Source: Flagellimonas sp. MMG031 (lineage in GTDB: Bacteria; Bacteroidota; Bacteroidia; Flavobacteriales; Flavobacteriaceae). Taken from it: a DNA stretch of 64,000 nt. Shown in pieces: positions 43,715-51,619 of this stretch. Every line of letters begins with the position of its first letter. The first letter of the stretch is position 1. Both the position numbers and the translations under genes were made by a program. The notes below the pieces were generated by a model. It saw only the letters and a list, made by a program, of their open reading frames with translations, was not told where the DNA came from and searched no databases. Where the stretch lies: the NCBI RefSeq assembly GCF_040112705.1, contig NZ_CP157804.1:2226001-2290000 (forward strand), in the 5' to 3' direction.

Positions 43715-43736
43715 CATGGGACAAAAAAGTCCCATG
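43715..43736. repeat. Perfect 8-bp hairpin followed by T-run
   Basis: CATGGGAC-A6-GTCCCATG with perfect 8-bp arms. A run of seven T follows on the plus strand at 43740-43746, which looks like an intrinsic terminator, but there is no plus-strand gene upstream. It may instead belong to the transfer origin. Confidence 0.5.
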
Positions 43737-43999
43737 CACTTTTTTTGCCCAGGCACGGTATTTAAGTTTGCTGTATCGTTTATTATCATTTGAGATGGTG
43801 CATATCATAAAATGAATCCGTTATGGGGGCAATAGGTTGTCTTGACAACCCTACTTAAGATGGTAAAAACAATCGTTCGCTGTTATCCAAGATGTTATAA
43901 TGTCCATAATTAATTTGATGGTACATTTATACCTTAAATATCCCATTTACTTTCGGTAATAATTTCGTATATTGAAATTCAGAGAATTTCGCAAGTTAT

Positions 44000-44055
44000 G
44001 TTTTAAGTATCTTAAAACTACTACTTCTAACGAAGTGAAAAATGCGGTTATACCG
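44000..44055. promoter_or_regulatory. Cluster of three small palindromes before the mob genes
   Basis: GTTTTAAG-TAT-CTTAAAAC (44000-44018), ACTTC-TAAC-GAAGT (44023-44036) and CGGT-TAT-ACCG (44045-44055) follow each other within 56 bases and end 13 bases before the start of the accessory gene. They can be operators of the mob operon or relaxosome sites. Confidence 0.5.
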
Positions 44056-44068
44056 TTAAACCAGAGAA

Positions 44069-44455
44069 ATGGCACGTAAAACAGGCAGAAAACCTTTAGG
44101 CAATAAAAAGCGGATACATGGCATAGTGCTCCGCTTTAATGATTCGGAACTGCAAATGGTCAAGGAGACCATGGGAACCTACAACCTCGATTTTACCAAA
44201 AGGGGAGTAGTGGCCCCTTTTTTAAGGCGGCTGATACTTGATAAACAACAGGCCGAGGACACCAAAAAACTGCCCGGACCTTCGGCAAACCTCATTTATC
44301 AAATCAATAGGATCGGCACCAATATAAACCAGCTTACAGCAACTGCACATGCCAAAAATTTGAGAAGCCCATCCGCAAAGTTGGATGCTGAAATCGAAAA
44401 AACGAATACCTTATTGATGCAAATTTTGGAACTGTTAAGTGAAAAATTACCATAA
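44069..44455 (+). CDS. Relaxosome accessory protein (MobC/MbpA-like)
   Basis: A 128-aa basic protein with GNKKRIHGIVLRFNDSEL at the start, a Lys/Arg-rich N terminus, and helices ending in the NRIGTNINQLTATAHA pattern of MobC-type ribbon-helix-helix auxiliary proteins. These bind oriT and open it for the relaxase. The relaxase start follows its stop directly. Confidence 0.85.
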   Translation: MARKTGRKPLGNKKRIHGIVLRFNDSELQMVKETMGTYNLDFTKRGVVAPFLRRLILDKQQAEDTKKLPGPSANLIYQINRIGTNINQLTATAHAKNLRSPSAKLDAEIEKTNTLLMQILELLSEKLP

Positions 44456-46753
44456 ATGATCGGTCGTATTCTATATCGCGAGACCGTACATGGGGTATTG
44501 AACTATGTTTTTGGAAAGAACGGAAGTACCATTTTGGGCTTTCAGAACACGATATCGGAATTTGGCACCACCCCTAAATTTTTCGCGAATACATTACATT
44601 TTCAGGGCCAACGCCATGATTCGGCCAGTCGATATGCCCATATTACCCTCAACCTGCCCCATGGGGAGCATCTTGACGACAAAACGTTCTATAAGGTTGC
44701 CAAGGATTATATGGATGAAATGGGATACGGGGAACAGCCCTACGTCGTGGTACGCCATAGCGATACCATCCATGAGCATGTACACCTTGTATCTACCACC
44801 GTGAACGAATCCGGTACGCTCATCAATTTGCGCAACGATTACCATAGAAATGTAGCCACCCAAAGGTTTTTGGAGAAAAAATACGGTCTCTCTCCTTCGC
44901 CGGGCACAAAGGTTCAAAGGGACCTTCCGAAGTACCGTTTGCCCGAACTACAGCTTTCTGTCGATGAAAATAACGGGACTAAATTCTATATGCAGGATGT
45001 AATCAACGGCCTGTTGCAGAAATATAAAGTTCGGGGTTTTGAAGAGCTGGCGCGATTGGCAAAACCTTACCATATCGTCGTAAGGACGATGACCCATGCC
45101 AGCGGAAGGGTAGGGGTGGCCTACGGCATCGACAACCAAAAACAATACAATACCCAGTTCATAAACGGCTATGTCGTCCATCCTGAACTGAGTGGGCCAA
45201 AACTAAGGACCATCTTTGAAAAATACAGCAAATCAAAGCTTTTACCCATGCACAAAAAACGTTTGGAAAAGCAACTGCTGACCACATTTAAACTCTTCAA
45301 TAATATTAAGACCGAGGATTTGCCCGATGTCCTGAAATCTTATCAGAACATCGATTGTCAGCTACTATATGGAAGGAATAGGCAATTGGCGGACTTTATT
45401 ATATATGATAAGTCGGGATATACTTTTAAGGCATCCGAGATAAGCCTGCAACACGATTGGCCCAATAATTCCCGATTGAGTGGAGACCAGTCCTCCGAGA
45501 CCCACATTGATATTGGGAGTAATCAGTTTAGCCTTGAAATCAAAAAACTGATAAAGAACGCTTTCTACAAATCGTATCTGGGCACAAATAAAAGCAAGGA
45601 GCTATTGTCGGAATTTGTTGTAAACAGAAATCTTAAGGACTTGCTGCCACTTATAGCACGTACTGAGCACTATTCTTTTTTGAACCACTATCTAGGTGCA
45701 AATAACGGAAAAATGTTGCCCAAGACCCTTAAAAATAGGTTTGATGACATTCGAGCCGAATTCGCGAAGACCGAATCGAAAAGGGAAATCAAAAAACTGG
45801 AAATAAGGACGGGGTTGATTAAAAAGGTGCTGGAAAAATCGGTTTTTGACATAACCAACGATACGAACATCGCATTTTATCTACTACGGGGGTTAGGTCT
45901 AAAATATCATCACGGCAACGTTACCTTTTTGAATTCTGGCACACATTCCATTCCCCTTACATTGCAAGGAATAATTCCCTCCAATTCCGATGAAGCCTAT
46001 ATTTCCACCGGGTCCATCAACCAAAATGAAAAGGTGTTGGAAATGCTAACAGCGGACGATAGCACAAAAGCCATGGATTTAAATCCAACATCATTTTTCC
46101 TGCCGATATTGATGCCGGAATTATATGGGAGCATGACCAAAACGTTTCGAACGGGTTACGAGAAAAAGAGTTTAAAGGCCTTTCATAAGGCAATGGAAGG
46201 ATTCAATATCCTATTTGAAAAATCCCCAACCGATTATATAAGGCTTTTCAATGCCAGAGGTTTCTTTTTTGAAGCACGGGGAGATAAAATCCATGTAGCA
46301 TCCATCTATTCCAAATATCCGGTCAGTGTTCCATTACGTAAAAACACTAATGAATATCTCAGTTCCCTGAAAAATTTGGATGATGTACTGAAAGAACAAC
46401 GCACGGCCATGGATAGTATAAAAAAGCAGGGACGAGGGCAGCTTAAAAACCTATGGGTCTCTTATTTAATGGAAAAGCAGTGGTACGGAAAGGTTGCCTA
46501 CATAATGGTCTATGAAGGTATTCAACCCAATTTACATCCTGAAACGATGGAGTACCATATGGAAAACGGCTTACGGGAAAAATTGATCGAGATGTCAAAC
46601 CGAAAAGTTAGTGCCGAACAGGCCTCATTGCTACGAAAAAGTGTTTATGCATTCAGTTCACTTCTAGGTGGCGATTATAAAGAAGAAGACGTCTTTAACG
46701 GGTTTAAGGACGAGTTTACTGACTACTCGAAATATAAATCTTTATTTATCTAG
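44456..46753 (+). CDS. MOBP-like relaxase
   Basis: A 765-aa relaxase. The first 120 residues hold motif III HSDTIHEHVHL (His101, His106, His108, His110) matching HxDxxHxHxH, preceded by the Tyr-rich catalytic N terminus (IGRILYRETVHGVLNYVFG, with Tyr7 and Tyr17). The remainder is a long variable region without recognised motif. It should nick oriT and lead the DNA into the recipient. It begins one base after the accessory gene stop. Confidence 0.87.
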   Translation: MIGRILYRETVHGVLNYVFGKNGSTILGFQNTISEFGTTPKFFANTLHFQGQRHDSASRYAHITLNLPHGEHLDDKTFYKVAKDYMDEMGYGEQPYVVVRHSDTIHEHVHLVSTTVNESGTLINLRNDYHRNVATQRFLEKKYGLSPSPGTKVQRDLPKYRLPELQLSVDENNGTKFYMQDVINGLLQKYKVRGFEELARLAKPYHIVVRTMTHASGRVGVAYGIDNQKQYNTQFINGYVVHPELSGPKLRTIFEKYSKSKLLPMHKKRLEKQLLTTFKLFNNIKTEDLPDVLKSYQNIDCQLLYGRNRQLADFIIYDKSGYTFKASEISLQHDWPNNSRLSGDQSSETHIDIGSNQFSLEIKKLIKNAFYKSYLGTNKSKELLSEFVVNRNLKDLLPLIARTEHYSFLNHYLGANNGKMLPKTLKNRFDDIRAEFAKTESKREIKKLEIRTGLIKKVLEKSVFDITNDTNIAFYLLRGLGLKYHHGNVTFLNSGTHSIPLTLQGIIPSNSDEAYISTGSINQNEKVLEMLTADDSTKAMDLNPTSFFLPILMPELYGSMTKTFRTGYEKKSLKAFHKAMEGFNILFEKSPTDYIRLFNARGFFFEARGDKIHVASIYSKYPVSVPLRKNTNEYLSSLKNLDDVLKEQRTAMDSIKKQGRGQLKNLWVSYLMEKQWYGKVAYIMVYEGIQPNLHPETMEYHMENGLREKLIEMSNRKVSAEQASLLRKSVYAFSSLLGGDYKEEDVFNGFKDEFTDYSKYKSLFI

Positions 46754-46796
46754 GAAAAGACACCTTATCGGGATTTGGTTTTGGCGAAACACTTTT

Positions 46797-47084
46797 TCAG
46801 ACAACAGGCTGGTACCTATAAGTACCACCATCCACCAAAGCTACGACCCGCGACGTGGTCGACTCGGTAATCTGCGAAACACTGTCGGCATAGAATAGTC
46901 TTACGATAACTTTTGGGTTGTTGAAATAGGGTGGTTCCCCTCTCAAGGGCTGCCCTTCGTCAATTCCGGCTATGAACATGACCTGGCCTATGGATTGCCA
47001 TGATTTCGCCTTGATGAAGAACCCATATTTCAATTCAGCTTCGTAGTATTGTTCGTAAATATTTAAAAGACCATCAGAATTCAT
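46797..47084 (-). CDS. Small unknown protein, 95 aa
   Basis: A 95-aa protein starting MNSDGLLNIYEQYYEAELKYG with a compact alpha/beta composition, KVIVRLFYADSVSQI and TTSRVVALVDGGTYRYQ. It ends close to the relaxase stop (44 bases away, convergent). No family is recognised. The size, ATG start and coherent composition support a real gene; isolation from others keeps confidence moderate. Confidence 0.55.
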   Translation of the reverse strand: MNSDGLLNIYEQYYEAELKYGFFIKAKSWQSIGQVMFIAGIDEGQPLRGEPPYFNNPKVIVRLFYADSVSQITESTTSRVVALVDGGTYRYQPVV

Positions 47085-47265
47085 ACCCTGCTTATTTTAA
47101 GCTCCTTGTATCACGGAGAATTTTATTAATAAAGTGTTTCAAAAAACATGGCTAGTGTCGTTAATTTAGAAGTTGAAGCCAATGTCATGATTTTGGGGAC
47201 GCAATAAAAATTGATTATTTGCGCCTCTTATTTTCAACTAAATATCCCAAATTCTTTAATTATCC

Positions 47266-47700
47266 CTAAGAGCTTGACTTTTCGAAAAGCCAGTTGGAGT
47301 TAACCAAAACTCCATCACTCCATGCCGAGATTTTTATATTTTTTATCGAGGATTTTCTAGTCCGTTTTAATCTCACATCATAGACATTTGCTCTTTCGTC
47401 GTTTAGTTCTCGTATTGAGTGCCATATCTTTTGGACTACGAGTTTTTCTCCCAGCTCTATTTTTGATCTAGGGTCCTTTGAAATTACTGTTAGAATATCC
47501 CCAGGTCTTGCATTGAACCATAGTCTGGCCTGTTTCAAATTTTCCTCAACTTTGGCTTTTTCCTTACTTTTACGCCAATTTGGGTAAAGAAGTCCTGAAC
47601 TTGATAAGGATTTATATTCCGAATTGGTCAATCCATTTCTACACCAATCGGCGAACTCAAGTAATTCTTCCATGGTAAACTTTTTTGCGGGACGCTTCAT
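47266..47700 (-). CDS. Unknown protein, 144 aa
   Basis: A 144-aa basic protein, MKRPAKKFTMEELLEFADWCRNGL at the start. The middle reads PGDILTVISKDPRSKIELGEKLVVQK, suggesting a small beta-barrel or SH3-like module. I recognise no family. It stands alone between two gaps and may be an accessory gene of the element. Confidence 0.55.
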   Translation of the reverse strand: MKRPAKKFTMEELLEFADWCRNGLTNSEYKSLSSSGLLYPNWRKSKEKAKVEENLKQARLWFNARPGDILTVISKDPRSKIELGEKLVVQKIWHSIRELNDERANVYDVRLKRTRKSSIKNIKISAWSDGVLVNSNWLFEKSSS

Positions 47701-47774
47701 TTTATTGGTTTGAAATATAAAGTCATTGAAATATTGAATTGGTACACGAGTTTAAATTTCCCATCGTAACCTGG

Positions 47775-48272
47775 TTACTTATATCCAATACGTTTTCTGG
47801 GCCCGGTCTCTTTGACGATAAGCTTTTTGATCGCGTCAAAGACCACTTTGAACTGCTGGTCGTATTTCCGTTCCATAGCCAGTATTTGTTTCTCCAGCTC
47901 CTTGTTCGATTGAAAAAGCTTTCTGAGTTGGACAAAGGTTCTCATTATAGCGATATTGACATCAAGTGCCTTTTGGCTTCTAAGTACACTGGAAAGCATA
48001 GCCACCCCTTGTTCGGTAAAGGCCATGGGAACGGCCCCACCTAAAATACTTCTGTTGGGTATCACATTCTGTGATACCAGTTCATCTATCTCAGGGACGC
48101 TGAGCTCGAACATGAAATCCTCCGGAAACCTGTCGAGGTTCCGTTTGACCTGCTGTTTTAACGATCTTGTTTCCACTTCGTATAATCTTGCCAAATAAAA
48201 ATCCAAGATTACCTTGTGCCCCCTTAAATAATGGATTGTTTCGGCAATGGTTTCTGATACGATCTTTGTCAT
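47775..48272 (-). CDS. ORF6N-domain protein
   Basis: A 165-aa protein with an N-terminal ORF6N domain: VILDFYLARLYEVETRSLKQQVKRNL, RFPEDFMFELS and the AFTEQGVAMLSSVLRS helix. A coiled-coil C-terminal helix (NKELEKQILAMERKY) follows. ORF6N proteins are small KilA-N-like DNA-binding factors of phages and mobile elements. The ATG at 48272 is chosen because the alternative at 48296 would put the palindromic site at 48287-48311 inside the gene. A second copy of the palindrome core lies within this gene. Confidence 0.82.
   Translation of the reverse strand: MTKIVSETIAETIHYLRGHKVILDFYLARLYEVETRSLKQQVKRNLDRFPEDFMFELSVPEIDELVSQNVIPNRSILGGAVPMAFTEQGVAMLSSVLRSQKALDVNIAIMRTFVQLRKLFQSNKELEKQILAMERKYDQQFKVVFDAIKKLIVKETGPRKRIGYK
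48058..48078. promoter_or_regulatory. Second copy of the ORF6N operator, inside the gene
   Basis: GGTATCACA-TTC-TGTGATACC, with perfect 9-base arms, lies in the ORF6N coding sequence (encoding SQNVIP). It equals the arms of the site at 48287-48311. Centre-to-centre distance is 231 bp. Confidence 0.6.
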
Positions 48273-48286
48273 ATTTGGTCGGTTTT

Positions 48287-48311
48287 GGGGTATCACAAAT
48301 TGTGATACCCC
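48287..48311. promoter_or_regulatory. Perfect 25-bp palindrome upstream of the ORF6N gene
   Basis: Twelve-base arms GGGGTATCACAA and TTGTGATACCCC flank one central A. It lies in the 42-base gap between the XRE gene stop (48315) and the ORF6N start (48272). No T-run follows on the minus strand, so it is more likely an operator than a terminator. Confidence 0.7.
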
Positions 48312-48314
48312 TCT

Positions 48315-48713
48315 TTAAATTTTCTTCTTGAAGGTCATTAAGGCATCCACTATAGAGGACTCCAATTCCTTATATTCCTCCTGTACATCCGTTTGGTACA
48401 CCACGTTCTCGCCGATATTGTGCTTTTCGATAAACTCGTTATCGTACGAAAAGATCCACATCATATTATAGCCCAACGTATAATAATATAGTGCCAGCTT
48501 TATAGTGGTAAGGGAAATGGTTCCCCTTTCGACGTTCGCGATGGTCATGGGATTCATATCAAAACGCTCCGCAAGTTTTTTCATTGAGAATTGACTCGTA
48601 ATTTGATTGTCGGTGTCCTTCTTGACCAGTTCTTCGCGTATCATACGCAAACGCTCCCCGATGTAAGCAAAGTCCTTCTTTGACCCTTTCATGATTTTTT
48701 CTATATCTTCCAT
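48315..48713 (-). CDS. XRE-family helix-turn-helix regulator
   Basis: A 132-aa protein with an HTH_3 domain: IGERLRMIREELVKK, SMKKLAERFDMNPMTIANVERGTIS (split at the recognition helix), then a C-terminal extension with FEYDNEFIEKH-like aromatic segment and a helical tail. It is the upstream neighbour of the ORF6N gene with 42 bases between them, and the two may regulate each other through the palindromes described. Confidence 0.85.
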   Translation of the reverse strand: MEDIEKIMKGSKKDFAYIGERLRMIREELVKKDTDNQITSQFSMKKLAERFDMNPMTIANVERGTISLTTIKLALYYYTLGYNMMWIFSYDNEFIEKHNIGENVVYQTDVQEEYKELESSIVDALMTFKKKI

Positions 48714-48798
48714 ACTATTTAGTTTACTAGTTTATATGACACTTCAGCTATCGGCATTCTTGATTGGTGAATTTGAGGCTATGCTAAGTTGCTATTCA

Positions 48799-51330
48799 TT
48801 ATTCTTCTTTGGTTTCGACCGGAAAACTCGAATATAAAGCCTCCAGATCCTCTTGTTCGGCAGCGGCGAACAAATTCACTTCCTGGCTTGCCGACACCTT
48901 TTCGAATGTCGGGATTTGATGGACCTTTAAGAACGCATCTGCCAATTCCCTGCTCGGCTTCTTACGATATTCTTTCATGAAATGCGCTGCGATGGCCTCT
49001 TCCTTCTCTAGGGATTCCCCGATCTGATCACCCATTTTATTTTTATCGAAAACGGTGGATTCGAGTTGCTTTCCCGTGCTTATCAAATATTCCTCCTGAA
49101 CTAAAGTATCGATATCCTTAATGACTTTCAAAAAATTGATATCCAACACATTATCGATTTCCTTGTCAATGTACATCCGGTCCACTAACTTAAAAATGAA
49201 AGCCTTTAGATCTTCTTTTGAAGTTTTCCTTCTTGAAAGCTCTTCCAAACGGGGCAGGTGGTCAAAAAGTTTCAGTTCACGTACCAATGCTATGAACTGC
49301 ATACGTTTTATGGTATTGGAATAGTGCTTATGGGCAAACTCCTTTAGATATACATTGTAAAAATCAATATAGTCCAATTGCTGGAAATCGATTGCATGGA
49401 CATTATCGAAAAAATCAAGGGTCCCAATAAGTCGTAGCTTTCCTTCGACCAACTCTTTATGGTTCTTGCATTTAAAATGGGTATGTACGGGAATATCGTA
49501 TCTACCTTGAATTTTCTTCGAGGCCATATTAGGTCTTATCTGGCCGAAACATAGTTTTTGTTCAATGGGATTTTCAAAGGTGTCGGCAACGATTCCCCCA
49601 AAATGACCTGTGGACATGCTCGTAATCTTACTCTTCGGCAGCAGTTCGGAGAGAATGGTACTATAATTGACCGTAGTGTCGTTATTGGAAACCGTTTTGC
49701 TCTTTTTTTCCTGATGTATCCTACCGAATATTTCACTTATCCGTCTTGCGGTTTCTCCTTTGGCGGCCCCACTGAAAACGTTCGAGCAATTGTCGAATAT
49801 AACCTCCGCAAGTTCTCTACCGTAATCCGCGATCAGTTGCGTGACGCTCTGGATGCCCAATATGGTAGCGATATAGTGCGACCTTCCGGTATCGATTATC
49901 TTTCGAAGCCCCATAATAAAGACAGTCGGGACTTCATCGAAAATCAATCCTAACGGTCTTCCCCCGGGTTTATTGACTACTTGCAAGGTCTTATTGATGT
50001 AGAGGCCGATAGGGGCCGCGTAGACTTCCGAACGGTCAGGATTGTTTTGGATACACACGATTTTAGGTTTTTTGGGATTGTTGATATCCAGGCGAAAATC
50101 GTTACCGGTCATGATATAGTAGATTTCCTTGTTGGCCAACATCGATAGTGAAATTTGTGCGCTCGCGGTCTGCCCTGCCAATTGCTGGCCCGCTTGTCTT
50201 TCCATGGCATCCTTAAATGGAATCATCAAGGTGCGTACCTCCAGGTCCTGCATCATGATTTCCAACAGGTACTCGATGTTGACCATGGATAAGGTAATGG
50301 CGTGGGGAAGCGTACATATGTTCTTGCCCAATTCCTCGGATTTCTTCTTCAAGTACCAAATCAGTCCCGAAACGAAACTTATGGCGCTCTTCGCGAAGAA
50401 ATCGCTGCGCTTTATCCAATCCTTGTTCAGGTTTTTCATGATAACGGTGGCCGCATCCGCAGCATCGGACTGGTTCTTCATCAAATACGGATCGATGGGA
50501 TTGCAACGGTTCGACTTTTCGATGTTATCAAAACTTATGACGTAGAATTCCGGAATTTTTACGGTTCGGGGGACCTTGTCATTTTCGGGCCGTTCCCTTT
50601 TTCTTCTGAGGTAGTTGTAGGCGATTTTGCTCAGGGTGTCGAATTTAAAATCATAGAGCAGCATGGTAAAATCCTTTTCTATCATTTGCTCGATAATTTC
50701 CTCGATCAAGGCAAAGGACTTTCCGCTACCTGGCGTACCGATAATCAACAAAGCGCGAAAAAGGTTGACAAAATTTATCCAGCCCTTTCTTAATCTCCCT
50801 TTATACCTATATTCATAAGGTATGTTTACCGAATGTTCGGTGTCCACACGTTTTTCCGTTTGCCGAAACATCTCGTTCCGGTCATTGAAAGGGTCGTCAT
50901 CGACCATGTTGCCGAAATTCATCGTTTGGAAAATATGAACCGTACCGGACACGGTAAATAGGAACCCTAAAAAATAGAGACCTGCGGACAACCACAACAT
51001 ACCGATATGGTTCGTTTTAAAATATGCAGATATTAAAAGAAGCATACAGCCCATACCAAAATACGAAAGGCCACCGGAGAGCGATTTGCCTTCCTGTTTT
51101 TTAGGGTTGTATAACAAGACCGCACCAAAAATGCACATCACCAACAATCCCCTGCTTTTCAGGGGGCTTTGTAAGGGTCCAAATCGCATCAAGAACCGAT
51201 AAACTATTTCGGAAAGATTGGAATCCAACTGCCGGTCCTGCAGGATGGGATAGTAGCCCGTAAAACCTATTACCGTAAATACCAGCACGGATAGTAGCAT
51301 TGCCGAAAAAGCCAGATTCTTGTCCTTCAT
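48799..51330 (-). CDS. Type IV coupling protein (VirD4/TraG-type)
   Basis: An 843-aa ATPase. N-terminal TM helices (about 8-30, 61-75, 94-132) anchor it; the Walker A motif GTPGSGKS lies at 198-205, with the FDEVPTVFI Walker B later. It links the relaxosome to the transfer channel. The ATG at 51330 is chosen; another at 51390 overlaps the upstream gene by 25 bases. Called MobC in related elements. Confidence 0.87.
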   Translation of the reverse strand: MKDKNLAFSAMLLSVLVFTVIGFTGYYPILQDRQLDSNLSEIVYRFLMRFGPLQSPLKSRGLLVMCIFGAVLLYNPKKQEGKSLSGGLSYFGMGCMLLLISAYFKTNHIGMLWLSAGLYFLGFLFTVSGTVHIFQTMNFGNMVDDDPFNDRNEMFRQTEKRVDTEHSVNIPYEYRYKGRLRKGWINFVNLFRALLIIGTPGSGKSFALIEEIIEQMIEKDFTMLLYDFKFDTLSKIAYNYLRRKRERPENDKVPRTVKIPEFYVISFDNIEKSNRCNPIDPYLMKNQSDAADAATVIMKNLNKDWIKRSDFFAKSAISFVSGLIWYLKKKSEELGKNICTLPHAITLSMVNIEYLLEIMMQDLEVRTLMIPFKDAMERQAGQQLAGQTASAQISLSMLANKEIYYIMTGNDFRLDINNPKKPKIVCIQNNPDRSEVYAAPIGLYINKTLQVVNKPGGRPLGLIFDEVPTVFIMGLRKIIDTGRSHYIATILGIQSVTQLIADYGRELAEVIFDNCSNVFSGAAKGETARRISEIFGRIHQEKKSKTVSNNDTTVNYSTILSELLPKSKITSMSTGHFGGIVADTFENPIEQKLCFGQIRPNMASKKIQGRYDIPVHTHFKCKNHKELVEGKLRLIGTLDFFDNVHAIDFQQLDYIDFYNVYLKEFAHKHYSNTIKRMQFIALVRELKLFDHLPRLEELSRRKTSKEDLKAFIFKLVDRMYIDKEIDNVLDINFLKVIKDIDTLVQEEYLISTGKQLESTVFDKNKMGDQIGESLEKEEAIAAHFMKEYRKKPSRELADAFLKVHQIPTFEKVSASQEVNLFAAAEQEDLEALYSSFPVETKEE

Positions 51331-51365
51331 GTTGAAAACTTCAGGGTTGGAATGAAATTGAAGGA

Positions 51366-51614
51366 CTAATTGAACATACGTTCCTTCCATTGCTCTACCA
51401 CTATGTTGGACGCAAGGACGAAAGATACTTCATTCGACTTTATGTAGTCTATGGTCTTATCCATCAATAGACCGGCCTGATCGTTGATGAATTGGGCATA
51501 GGTATCCGCTTTTTGCAGACGGTGCTTTAGTTCGATATCGTTCTCTTCGACGAGTTCGTCCAAGAGGGCGACATAATATTGGTTGTCCTGTAGTTCTTCC
51601 GATAGTGGTTCCAT
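51366..51614 (-). CDS. Small acidic protein of unknown function, 82 aa
   Basis: An 82-aa acidic, helical protein (MEPLSEELQDNQYYVALLDELVEEND). It lies between the Toprim protein and the coupling protein and overlaps neither in its short form (ATG at 51614; a longer form starts at 51623 and overlaps the Toprim gene by four bases). Possibly a partner of the primase or coupling protein. No family is recognised. Confidence 0.6.
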   Translation of the reverse strand: MEPLSEELQDNQYYVALLDELVEENDIELKHRLQKADTYAQFINDQAGLLMDKTIDYIKSNEVSFVLASNIVVEQWKERMFN

Positions 51615-51619
51615 GATAT

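Larger units (their letters stand above)
43256..44068. other. Gene-free 813-base segment with several inverted repeats, oriT candidate region
   Basis: Between the divergent tra operon and the mob genes I find no credible gene. It contains TATAATTAT / ATAATTATA (43341-43349 and 43360-43368), GCCAAATGAA / TTCATTTGGC (43423-43432 and 43456-43465), GCCAAG / CTTGGC (43663-43668 and 43686-43691), CATGGGAC / GTCCCATG (43715-43722 and 43729-43736) and a cluster of three small palindromes (44000-44055). Conjugative elements place oriT next to the relaxase gene, as here. Confidence 0.6.

Noticed and set aside
43715..43747. Intrinsic terminator
   Set aside because: The hairpin and T-run look like one on the plus strand, but no plus-strand gene lies upstream in the window; I prefer a role in oriT or leave it undefined.
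43602..43808. Minus-strand frame of 68 codons in the oriT candidate
   Set aside because: It overlaps the inverted repeats and another frame on the same strand, has no coherent composition, and no neighbour in an operon. I treat the segment as non-coding.
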